Shown here: positions 52,901 through 60,738 of the stretch, piece by piece
How the letters are laid out: every line of letters begins with the position of its first letter
Position numbering within the stretch: position 1 is the first letter of the stretch
Origin: Parietaria judaica
Lineage: Eukaryota; Streptophyta; Magnoliopsida; Rosales; Urticaceae
Length of the DNA: 64,000 bases
NCBI GenBank assembly: GCA_954871525.1
Contig: OX940863.1
Span: 43,758,501-43,822,500 of the forward strand
Reading direction: 5' to 3'
Notes under the pieces: generated by a model
Seen by the model: only the letters and a program-made list of their open reading frames with translations
What the model was told of the DNA's origin: nothing
Database searches by the model: none
Made by a program: the position numbers and the translations under genes

Positions 52901-54240
52901 CAATTAGTGCGTGCTCCAAAAAAAACCGAGTCTTTTTCCCATTTTACGCGAAAGAACCCTAATAAAACTATATTTTAAACAAAAAATGAACTTCCAAATG
53001 ATAAACAATGTGTAATTGTATCACATTTACTTATTTTAATCCCTAAATAGCAAAGCACTATCTCGTAGTTTCTATATGAAGCCGTTAATGGGTTAAAATC
53101 TTTACCGAAAAGTGTTAAAAATTTGTTTTCTTGCGAGAGAAAATACGATCCGTTCTAGACGAAATTTGAGTTGCTAGACCTTCTTTAGGGTGGTATTGTT
53201 ATAAATTGGTTTAGTTTTGGCATTAAAAGTTTTTGGAGCTCTCTTTAAACCCAGTTTCAACAATTAATGCGTGCTCCAAAAAAAACTGAGTCTTTTTCCC
53301 ATTTTACGCGAAAGAACCCTAATAAAACTATATTTTAAACAAAAATTGAACTTCCAAATGCTAAACAATGTGTAATTGTATCACATTTACTTATTTTAAT
53401 CCCTAAATAGCAAAGCACTATCTCGTAGTTTCTATATGAAGCCGTTAATGGGTTGAAATCTTTACCGAAAAGTGTTAAAAATTGGTTTTCTTGCGAGAGA
53501 AAATACGATCCGTTCTAGACAAAATTTGAGTTGCTAGACCTTCGTTAGGGTGGTATTGTTATAAATTGGTTTAGTTTTGGCATTAAAAGTTTTTGGAGCT
53601 ATCTTTAAACCCAGTTTCAACAATTAGTGCGTGCTCCAAAAAAAACCGAGTCTTTTTCCCATTTTACGCGAAAGAACCCTAATAAAACTATATTTTAAAC
53701 AAAAAATGAACTTCCAAATGCTAAACAATGTGTAATTGTATCACATTTACTTATTTTAATCCCTAAATAGCAAAGCACTATCTCGTAGTTTCTATATGAA
53801 GCCGTTAATGGGTTAAAATCTTTACCGAAAAGTGTTAAAAATTTGTTTTCTTGCGAGAGAAAATACGATCCGTTCTAGACGAAATTTGAGTTGCTAGACC
53901 TTCGTTAGGGTGGTATTGTTATAAATTGGTTTAGTTTTGGCATTAAAAGTTTTTGGAGCTCTCTTTAAACCCAGTTTCAACAATTAATGCGTGCTCCAAA
54001 AAAAACTGAGTCTTTTTCCCATTTTACGCGAAAGAACCCTAATAAAACTATATTTTAAACAAAAATTGAACTTCCAAATGCTAAACAATGTGTAATTGTA
54101 TCACATTTACTTATTTTAATCCCTAAATAGCAAAGCACTATCTCGTAGTTTCTATATGAAGCCGTTAATGGGTTAAAATCTTTACCGAAAAGTGTTAAAA
54201 ATTGGTTTTCTTGCGAGAGAAAATACGATCCGTTCTAGAC
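46980..54240 (+). repeat. Ten-monomer tandem duplication (3600-bp unit)
   Basis: About 46980-50580 is repeated as about 50581-54240. Landmarks at an offset of 3600 bp are CATTCAATG with AGCTGTC (47101 and 50701), AACTTAGTC (47525 and 51125), CATCATAAG (47821/51421 and 48541/52142), GGTTAATATC (48771 and 52371), AAATGATAAAC (49396 and 52996) and AAAAATTGAAC (49741 and 53341). Differences I saw are a five-base cluster at 47317-47329 in copy one, an extra A near 51795, a lost A near 52422, GGTTGAAATC near 53455, and CTTCTTTAGG against CTTCGTTAGG near 50304/53904. The left edge is set by mismatches before 46980, the right by CATTAAAAG at 54301 where copy two has CATTCAATG. Confidence 0.85.
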
Positions 54241-55430
54241 AAAATTTGAGTTGCTAGACCTTCGTTAGGGTGGTATTGTTATAAATTGGTTTAGTTTTGG
54301 CATTAAAAGTTTTTGGAGCTATCTTTAAACCCAGTTTCAACAATTAGTGCGTGCTCCAAAAAAAACCGAGTCTTTTTCCCATTTTACGCGAAAGAACCCT
54401 AATAAAACTATATTTTAAACAAAAAATGAACTTCCAAATGCTAAACAATGTGTAATTGTATCACATTTACTTATTTTAATCCCTAAATAGCAAAGCACTA
54501 TCTCGTAGTTTCTATATGAAGCCGTTAATGGGTTAAAATCTTTACCGAAAATTGTTAAAAATTTGTTTTCTTGCGAGAGAAAATACGATCCGTTCTAGAC
54601 GAAATTTGAGTTGCTAGACCTTCTTTAGGGTGGTATTGTTATAAATTGGTTTAGTTTTGGCATTAAAAGTTTTTGGAGCTCTCTTTAAACCCAGTTTCAA
54701 CAATTAATGCGTGCTCCAAAAAAAACTGAGTCTTTTTCCCATTTTACGCGAAAGAACCCTAATAAAACTATATTTCAAACAAAAATTGAACTTCCAAATG
54801 CTAAACAATGTGTAATTGTATCACATTTACTTATTTTAATCCCTAAATAGCAAAGCACTATCTCGTAGTTTCTATATGAAGCCGTTAATGGGTTAAAATC
54901 TTTACCGAAAAGTGTTAAAAATTGGTTTTCTTGCGAGAGAAAATACGATCCGTTCTAGACAAAATTTGAGTTGCTAGACCTTCGTTAGGGTGGTATTGTT
55001 ATAAATTGGTTTAGTCTTGGAATTAAAAGTTTTTGGAGCTATCTTTAAACCCAGTTTCAACAATTAGTGCGTGCTCCAAAAAAAACCGAGTCTTTTTCCC
55101 ATTTTACGCGAAAGAACCCTAATTAAACGATATTTTAAACAAAAAATGAACTTCCAAATGCTAAACAATGTGTAATTGTATCACATTTACTTATTTTAAT
55201 CCCTAAATAGCAAAGCACTATCTCGTAGTTTCTATATGAAGCCGTTAATGGGTTAAAATCTTTACCGAAAAGTGTTAAAAATTGGTTTTCTTGCGAGAGA
55301 AAATACGATCCGTTCTAGACAAAATTTGAGTTGCTAGACCTTCGTTAGGGTGGTATTGTTATAAATTGGTTTAGTTTTGGCATTAAAAGTTTTTGGAGCT
55401 CTCTTTAAACCCAGTTTCAACAATTAATGC
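52861..55430 (+). repeat. Alternating dimer higher-order repeat (720-bp unit)
   Basis: Two monomer types alternate strictly. Type A has AGCTATC, TTAGTGCG, AACCGAG and AAAATGAAC (starting near 52861, 53581, 54301 and 55021). Type B has AGCTCTC, TTAATGCG, AACTGAG and AAAATTGAAC (near 53221, 53941 and 54661). Both share AATAAAACTATA. Type A monomers are followed by AAATTTG for AAATTGG, and type B by CTAGACAAAATTTG, so the 720-bp unit is consistent over about 3.5 repeats. An earlier stretch of the same dimer lies at 49261-50640 as part of the 3600-bp duplication. Confidence 0.8.
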
Positions 55431-55620
55431 GTGCTCCAAAAAAAACTGAGTCTTTTTCCCATTTTACGCGAAAGAACCCTAATTAAACGATATTTTAAAC
55501 AAAAAATGAACTTCCAAATGCTAAACAATGTGTAATTGTATCACATTTACTTATTTTAATCCCTTAATAGCAAAGCACTATCTCGTAGTTTCTATATGAA
55601 GCCGTTAATGGGTTAAAATC

Positions 55621-58109
55621 TTTACCGAAAAGTGTTAAAAATTGGTTTTCTTGCGAGAGCAAATACGATCCGTTCTTGACGAAATTTGAGTTGCTAGACT
55701 TTCGTTAGGGTGGTATTGTTGTAAATTGGTTTAGTTTTGGCATTAAATTTTTTTGAAGCTCTCTTTAAACTCAGTTTCAACAATTAATGCGTGCTCCAAA
55801 AAAAACTGTGTCTTTTTCCCATTTTACACGAAAGAACCCTTATTAAACGAATTTTTAAACAAAAATTGATCTTACTAATGCTAAATAATGTGTAATTGTA
55901 TCACATTTACTTATTTTAATCCCTAAATAGCGAAGCACTATCTCGTAGTTTCTATATGAAGCCGTTAATGGGTTAAAATCTTTACTGAAAACTGTTGAAA
56001 ATTGGGTTTCTTGCGAGAGCAAATACGATCCGTTCTTGACGAAATTTGAGTTGCTAGACCTTCGTTAGGGTGGTATTGTTATAAATTGGTTTAGTTTTGG
56101 CATTAAAAGTTTTTGGAGCTATCTTTAAACCCAGTTTCAACAATTAGTGCGTGCTCCAAAAAAAACCGAGTCTTTTTCCCATTTTACGCGAAAGAACCCT
56201 AATAAAACTATATTTTAAACAAAAAATGAACTTCCAAATGCTAAACAATGTGTAATTGTATCACATTTACTTATTTTAATCCCTAAATAGCAAAGCACTA
56301 TCTCGTAGTTTCTATATGAAGCCGTTAATGGGTTAAAATCTTTACCGAAAAGTGTTAAAAATTGGTTTTCTTGCGAGAGAAAATACGATCCGTTCTAGAC
56401 GAAATTTGAGTTGCTAGACCTTCTTTAGGGTGGTATTGTTATAAATTGGTTTAGTTTTGGCATTAAAAGTTTTTGGAGCTCTCTTTAAACCCAGTTTCAA
56501 CAATTAATGCGTGCTCCAAAAAAAACTGAGTCTTTTTCCCATTTTACGCGAAAGAACCCTAATAAAACTATATTTTAAACAAAAATTGAACTTCCAAATG
56601 CTAAACAATATGTAATTGTATCACATTTACTTATTTTAATCCCTAAATAGCAAAGCACAATCTCGTAGTTTCTATATGAAGCCGTTAATGGGTTAAAATC
56701 TTTACCGAAAAGTGTTAAAAATTGGTTTTCTTGCGAGAGAAAATACGATCCGTTCTAGACAAAATTTGAGTTGCTAGACCTTCGTTAGGGTGGTATTGTT
56801 ATAAATTGGTTTAGTTTTGGCATTAAAAGTTTTTGGAGCTCTCTTTAAACCCAGTTTCAACAATTAATGCGTGCTCCAAAAAAAACTGAGTATTTTTCCC
56901 ATTTTACGCGAAAGAACCCTAATTAAACGATATTTTAAACAAAAAATGAACTTCCAAATGCTAAACAATGTGTAATTGTATCACATTTACTTATTTTAAT
57001 CCCTAAATAGCAAAGCACTATCTCGTAGTTTCTATATGAAGCCGTTAATGGGTTAAAATCTTTACCGAAAAGTGTTAAAAATTGGTTTTCTTGCGAGAGC
57101 AAATACGATCCGTTCTTGACGAAATTTGAGTTGCTAGACTTTAGTTAGGGTGGTATTGTTGTAAATTGGTTTAGTTTTGGCATTAAATTTTTTTGAAGCT
57201 CTCTTTAAACTCAGTTTAAACAATTAATGCGTGCTCCAAAAAAAACTGAGTCTTTTTCCCATTTTACGCGAAAGAACCCTTTTTAAACGAATTTTTAAAC
57301 AAAAATTGATCTTACTAATGCTAAATAATGTGTAATTGTATCACATTTACTTCTTTTAATCCCTAAATAGCGAAGCACTATCTCGTAGTTTCTATATGAA
57401 GCCGTTAATGGGTTAAAATCTTTACTGAAATTTGTTGAAAATTGGGTTTCTTGCGAGAGCAAATACGATCCGTTCTTGACGAAATTTGAGTTGCTAGACC
57501 TTCGTTAGGGTGGTATTGTTATAAATTGGTTTAGTTTTGGCATTAAAAGTTTTTAGAGCTATCTTTAAACCCAGTTTCAACAATTAGTGCGTGCTCCAAA
57601 AAAAACCGAGTCTTTTTCTCATTTTACGCGAAAGAACCCTAATAAAACTATATTTTAAACAAAAAATGAAATTCCAAATGCTAAACAATGTGTAATTGTA
57701 TCACATTTACTTATTTTAATCCCTAAATAGCAAAGCACTATCTCGTAGTTTCTATATGAAGCCGTTAATGGGTTAAAATCTTTACTGAAAAACTGTTAAA
57801 AATTGGTTTTCTTGCGAGAGAAAATACGATACGTTCTAGACGAAATTTGAGTTGCTAGACCTTCGTTAGGGTGGTATTGTTATAAATTGGTTTAGTTTTG
57901 GCATTAAAAGTTTTTGGAGCTCTCTTTAAACCCAGTTTCAACAATTAATGCGTGCTCCAAAAAAAACTGAGTCTTTTTCCCATTTTACGCGAAAGAACCC
58001 TAATAAAACTATATTTTAAACAAAAAATGAACTTCCAAATGCTAAACAATGTGTAATTGTATCACATTTACTTATTTTAATCCCTAAATAGCAAAGCACT
58101 ATCTCGTAG
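55621..58109 (+). repeat. Divergent satellite monomers left of the LTR (four-monomer period)
   Basis: Monomers at about 55.66-56.10 kb and again 1440 bp later at 57.10-57.54 kb are clearly more divergent than the rest. They share GAGAGCAAATACG, CGTTCTTGACG, TTGTTGTAAATTGG, AAATTTTTTTGAAGC, AAACTCAG, CGAATTTTTAAAC, TGATCTTACTAATG and GTTGAAAATTGGG. Between them lie ordinary A/B-type monomers. With the LTR removed, the next matching position (CTAGACAAAATTTG near 60826, against 56757) falls at about four monomers, so the LTR interrupted a copy of the same 1440-bp unit. Confidence 0.75.
58105..58109. repeat. Target-site duplication of the LTR, left copy
   Basis: CGTAG directly before the TG that opens the LTR. 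It is part of the normal satellite string CTATCTCGTAGTTTC, so it marks the integration point in the monomer. Confidence 0.9.
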
Positions 58110-58120
58110 TGTGATAACCC

Positions 58121-58855
58121 AAATTCTCACGTACATTTATGACCAGTAATAACACATTCACGATGCATAATAAAACATTTCATATAGATTGCACACCTCC
58201 TATACCTTATGTACAAGAACATTATTAGTTTTTAACATCGTTTGTTGAGTAATTTCATGCAGCGTAAAGGCCCGGTATTCCTCAAGGGTGACGCATTGTG
58301 TGCTAAATCAGTAAATGAATTAATATTATAAGCATTTGGATGATAAATGCATACATATAGTACTCGTTCATTTTCATTGTTCAGATTTCGGTAAAATTAA
58401 CGATACATTGAAATCTGTGCATTTTTCATGATATCACAAGTAGGTCAAATATAATTTGTTAAATGATTTATTTCATTCTAGCAAATAAATAAATAATTTA
58501 AGTCAAAGTCAACACTAAGCAAGCATGACGTTTTGTTTCGTATTTTGCTCGGTAAGCGAGAAATGGCTCGGTTTAACTTTTCGGTTAGTATATTTGTTCA
58601 AATAGGTATTTTATATATTTGGTATGTACTTTATTTTATTAAATAGGTAAATCAAATGATAGTAATCATTTTGATTGGTTTGTAGATAGGTTTTACCGAA
58701 AAACAATGAAACCGATGCGTACAAGCGAAAAAGTAAAAAGTAATCAAAACCGATTGAATCGGGACTAGGTTTCACCATGTTAGGATAGGTTTGTTTGTAT
58801 TTAATCATCCTATTCTATGAAGAGTCAGCTTGGAGGTCTTGTTATTGACACACCT
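58121..58855. other. Upstream (U3-like) part of the LTR, no gene
   Basis: About 735 bp of AT-rich sequence with no reading frame that looks coding and no similarity to the satellite. By position it would be U3, holding the enhancer and promoter of the element. I see no obvious tandem enhancer repeats. It contains a GC-richer patch near 58261-58300. Confidence 0.5.
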
Positions 58856-58860
58856 CATGC

Positions 58861-58868
58861 TATATTTT
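58861..58868 (+). promoter_or_regulatory. TATA-like box of the LTR promoter (putative)
   Basis: TATATTTT lies about 55-60 bp upstream of a pyrimidine-rich tract. In plant LTRs a TATA box some 30 bp before the start of R is usual, which would put transcription start near 58890-58900. The region is AT-rich, so a chance match is possible. Confidence 0.4.
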
Positions 58869-58920
58869 GAAAATACCAATTTTATCCCTTTAATTTAGTA
58901 TTAAAACAAAGCAATCAGCT

Positions 58921-58980
58921 CTATCTTTCACTCCCTCTTCGACCAGAGCTTCTTATCAGAGAGAAAACCCTCACAAAATC
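58921..58980 (+). promoter_or_regulatory. Pyrimidine-rich (Y-patch) leader-like tract in the LTR
   Basis: A 20-base run with only two purines opens this tract, followed by TCTTATCAGAGAGAAAACCC and TCACAAAATC, then CTTTCTTTCCC just beyond. Such CT-rich tracts near the transcription start and leader are common in plant promoters and in plant gypsy LTRs. It supports transcription of the element in the forward direction. This is pattern recognition only. Confidence 0.4.
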
Positions 58981-59933
58981 TTTCTTTCCCTGATTCCAAG
59001 CTTCTCCAAGTGGTAGAGCTCAAATTGGAGTTAGGATTTTCAATCTAAAGCAAAAATCGTCTTGTTGGTTAGTAAAATTTCATTCCTTTGATTGTTTTCC
59101 TTTGGATTTGAAAACTCCAGCAATATATATTTATATTTACATATCAATATGATTTATAACGTGTATTAAATAGTCCTACGAGTGTTTGTCACAATTTCTA
59201 GGTGAATAATTTTGCAAAAGAACCAAAACTAAGTTAATATAGAGCTAGTGTTGTGTCATTGTGAGCAATTTGGTAATGTTAGCTTGCTGCCCTAATATTA
59301 TTGTTTTAAACCAACCATTAGCTGTTCCTAATAGTTTATTATGACATATTTGTTCATTGGAGTTTAGTATGCTTGTTGTCGATTTAAGAAAAGAATCGAT
59401 TCGAACGTGTGTGGTGCTAGTTGTTCGGGTTGTACGCTTCTTTGTAATAGGATGCAGCCGGTTTATATTTTACAAAGGATGAATGCTATTTAGTATTATA
59501 AGTATTGGTTAGTTTGAAAATACAGATAGGCACTTTTTCCAAATGGTTTTACAAAGCGATTATATCTTTTATCAAAACCGAGCTAGTTTTCCCGAAATGT
59601 GTTTTAAAGAACTAAGTATCGTGAAATTTGACTTGAAATATGCATTGCATTACTTGTATAAGTATAAAGCATTCACGGACAGTGAAATTGATTCCTTGAG
59701 TACTTGGTAATAAATTCATTAGGTGGTTAGCACACATTGCTCATTGAGGAACCTGGACTGAATCGTTTGCACGGGTACTCGACGTAAAAAGGTAAACATG
59801 AACTCTTTTAAAACTATCACAAGGACATAGTATGAAAGCATTATTTTATATGAGTATGAGTATTTGGTGTTGAAAAATTATAAAGAGAAAGTATTGTTTT
59901 AAAAGGTGTGAACATTGATAAGTTAATTTGTTG
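58981..59933. other. Central LTR region without recognisable features
   Basis: About 950 bp downstream of the putative leader. I see no coding frame, no tandem repeat and no similarity to the satellite. It would be R or downstream of it if the promoter call is right. A possible splice-donor-like GGTAAAC near 59791 is too weak to call. Confidence 0.5.
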
Positions 59934-59940
59934 GTGGCCT

Positions 59941-59971
59941 ATATTAGTCCCTAGGATTGGGGGACTAATAT
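59941..59971. other. Stem-loop A1 (11-bp stem, 9-nt loop)
   Basis: ATATTAGTCCC, loop TAGGATTGG, GGGACTAATAT. The arms are perfectly complementary. Confidence 0.8.
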
Positions 59972-60002
59972 GTCTTATGGGATATTGTTTGTGCCATAGG
60001 AC
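59972..60002. other. Stem-loop C1 (9-bp stem)
   Basis: GTCTTATGG pairs with CCATAGGAC with one G-T pair, around a 13-nt loop. It directly abuts stem-loop A1. Confidence 0.6.
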
Positions 60003-60017
60003 TTTCTCGGACTTATT

Positions 60018-60042
60018 GTAGTTCCTAGGATTGGGGAACTAC
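60018..60042. other. Stem-loop B1 (8-bp stem, 9-nt loop)
   Basis: GTAGTTCC, loop TAGGATTGG, GGAACTAC. The arms are perfect and the loop is the same as in A1. Confidence 0.8.
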
Positions 60043-60044
60043 GG

Positions 60045-60068
60045 TGTCTCATGTGTATGATTGAGATA
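60045..60068. other. Stem-loop D1 (7-bp stem)
   Basis: TGTCTCA pairs with TGAGATA with one G-T pair, around a 10-nt loop. The same arms and loop occur in copy 2. Confidence 0.5.
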
Positions 60069-60112
60069 CTTATATTTGGCCAGAGTCCGATAGTTTGCTC
60101 ACACGTGGCCTT

Positions 60113-60141
60113 TGTTAGTCCCTAGGACTGGGGGACTAACA
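60113..60141. other. Stem-loop A2 (10-bp stem, 9-nt loop)
   Basis: TGTTAGTCCC, loop TAGGACTGG, GGGACTAACA. Compared with A1 one A-T pair has become G-C through changes in both arms. Confidence 0.8.
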
Positions 60142-60174
60142 CATCTTGTGGGATAGGATTGGTCCCATAAGATG
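60142..60174. other. Stem-loop C2 (12-bp stem, 9-nt loop)
   Basis: CATCTTGTGGGA, loop TAGGATTGG, TCCCATAAGATG, with a single G-T pair. It abuts A2. The loop equals that of A1, B1 and B2, unlike C1. Confidence 0.75.
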
Positions 60175-60188
60175 TTTTCGAACCTATT

Positions 60189-60213
60189 GTAACTCCTAGG
60201 ATTGGGGAGTTAC
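60189..60213. other. Stem-loop B2 (8-bp stem, 9-nt loop)
   Basis: GTAACTCC, loop TAGGATTGG, GGAGTTAC. Relative to B1, two neighbouring positions have changed in the 5' arm (GT to AC) and the matching two in the 3' arm (AC to GT), so pairing is kept. Confidence 0.8.
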
Positions 60214-60214
60214 G

Positions 60215-60240
60215 ATGTCTCATGTGTATGATTGAGATAT
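60215..60240. other. Stem-loop D2 (8-bp stem)
   Basis: ATGTCTCA pairs with TGAGATAT with one G-T pair, around the same 10-nt loop as D1. Confidence 0.5.
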
Positions 60241-60413
60241 TTGTATGTGGCCAAGGTTCGATGGGACACGTGGAAGCTTACTAATAGGCCTAGACGATTA
60301 ACCTTCTTTGAACACATAATAACGCGCGTAATATTTTATAATATATTGGTACTATAAGAATAAGAGTTTATGGTATGTTTAAGTATATCTATATGTATAC
60401 GGTTCTGGTTTAC

Positions 60414-60427
60414 TGAGCTTTAGCTCA
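60414..60427. other. Palindrome TGAGCT-TT-AGCTCA in the 3' part of the LTR
   Basis: A perfect 6-bp inverted repeat about 310 bp before the LTR end, preceded by TTAC. A similar ACTGAG...CTCAC element recurs in the 3' part of many plant gypsy LTRs as I recall them, which supports the lineage and the forward orientation. Its role is not known to me. Confidence 0.5.
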
Positions 60428-60733
60428 CGTAGTTCTTGTGATATAGGTGAGGGTGCATCTAGACATGACTAGTCATCTTGGCGTTTGGATGAGCACTCTC
60501 GCACACCGTAAAGCATATGTATATGGAACCTTTTGACCTAATGGGCCTATTTTGAATTGTATATATATAGTTTTGATGTCCATATGTACATGGGACAAAG
60601 TAACACGGTCGTTATAAAGTAATTTCGTGTATGTACAAAACTATATTACATAATAGAAATTTAAAAGTTTAAATTTTGTCCACTTTTTTGAAAGTAAAAG
60701 TGTTTTAAACTAAAAGAGGTAGCGGGTGCTACA
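60428..60733. other. Terminal part of the LTR, no gene
   Basis: About 306 bp from the palindrome to the closing CA. It holds AT-rich stretches and GAGGTAGCGGGTGCTACA at the very end. I see no other feature. If the element is forward, this would be the R/U5 end. Confidence 0.5.
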
Positions 60734-60738
60734 CGTAG
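60734..60738. repeat. Target-site duplication of the LTR, right copy
   Basis: CGTAG directly after the CA that closes the LTR. It is identical to 58105-58109, after which the satellite monomer continues. A 5-bp duplication is typical of LTR retrotransposon integrases. Confidence 0.9.

Larger units (their letters stand above)
1..58109 (+). repeat. 360-bp satellite DNA array, left block (about 161 monomers)
   Basis: The block is a continuous head-to-tail array. The anchor TTTCAACAATTA (or close variants) recurs at 1, 361, 720, 1080, 1439, 1800, 2160 and so on to the LTR. Spacing is almost always 359-361 bp, with 357-bp copies near 31.3 and 40.7 kb. All copies lie in one orientation. Neighbouring monomers differ by a few substitutions and by length changes in A-runs, so identity is very high. 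No reading frame of useful length is open, and no function is encoded. About 360 bp is close to two plant nucleosomes, a common size for plant centromeric and subtelomeric satellites; that is family knowledge, and the chromosomal location is inference. I do not recognise the family name. The first monomer is cut by the window edge in an arbitrary phase. Confidence 0.98.
59934..60104. repeat. LTR-internal tandem duplication, copy 1 (171 bp, hairpin cluster)
   Basis: Starts with GTGGCC and is repeated from 60105. It contains four potential stem-loops in order (59941-59971, 59972-60002, 60018-60042, 60045-60068), then GGCCAGAGTCCGAT. Copy 2 has the same order and similar spacing. The copies differ at many sites, so the duplication is old compared with the satellite duplications, yet the stems are kept. 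Confidence 0.85.
60105..60269. repeat. LTR-internal tandem duplication, copy 2 (165 bp, hairpin cluster)
   Basis: Starts with GTGGCC and matches 59934-60104 at an offset of about 171 bp. Stem-loops lie at 60113-60141, 60142-60174, 60189-60213 and 60215-60240. A further short start (GACACGTGG) follows at about 60265-60273, matching the junction between the copies (ACACGTGG), so the original unit may be bounded by CACGTGG. Confidence 0.85.
58110..60733. mobile_element. Solo LTR of a Ty3/gypsy-like retrotransposon (2624 bp)
   Basis: The element opens with TGTGATAACCC and ends with GGGTGCTACA, giving the 5'-TG...CA-3' ends and imperfect terminal inversion of an LTR. Perfect 5-bp CGTAG duplications flank it. 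The opening motif does not recur inside, and no gag, protease, reverse transcriptase, RNase H or integrase frame is present, so this is a single LTR and not a short complete element. Solo LTRs form by recombination between the two LTRs of one insertion, which also explains the intact duplication. Length, ends, a TATA-like box, a pyrimidine-rich tract, a TGAGCT/AGCTCA palindrome and no similarity to the satellite resemble plant Tekay/Del chromovirus LTRs as I recall them. That lineage call is tentative; other Ty3/gypsy lineages with long LTRs remain possible. The palindrome near the 3' part and the leader-like tract suggest forward-strand orientation. Confidence 0.88.

Noticed and set aside
1..58109. 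CRISPR array
   Set aside because: The repeats are about 360 bp, contiguous and without unique spacers, and no cas-like gene is present. This is a satellite.
1..58109. 5S rDNA or other tandem RNA gene array
   Set aside because: A 360-bp tandem unit could fit 5S rDNA, but the monomer is 31% GC and I see no 5S internal control region or other known RNA gene in it.
58611..58808. A 65-codon open frame on the minus strand inside the LTR
   Set aside because: It lies in the non-coding U3-like part of the LTR, has low-complexity composition rich in Y, F, L, I and N as expected from AT-rich DNA, and shows no recognisable domain. Chance frames of this length are expected.
59934..60269. tRNA or structured riboswitch
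   Set aside because: The hairpins are real but do not form a cloverleaf or any riboswitch fold I know, and they are tandemly duplicated inside an LTR.
58110..60733. A complete short LTR retrotransposon, LARD or TRIM
   Set aside because: The opening TGTGATAACCC and closing GGGTGCTACA motifs occur once each, so there are not two LTRs, and no primer-binding site or polypurine tract pair delimits an internal region.
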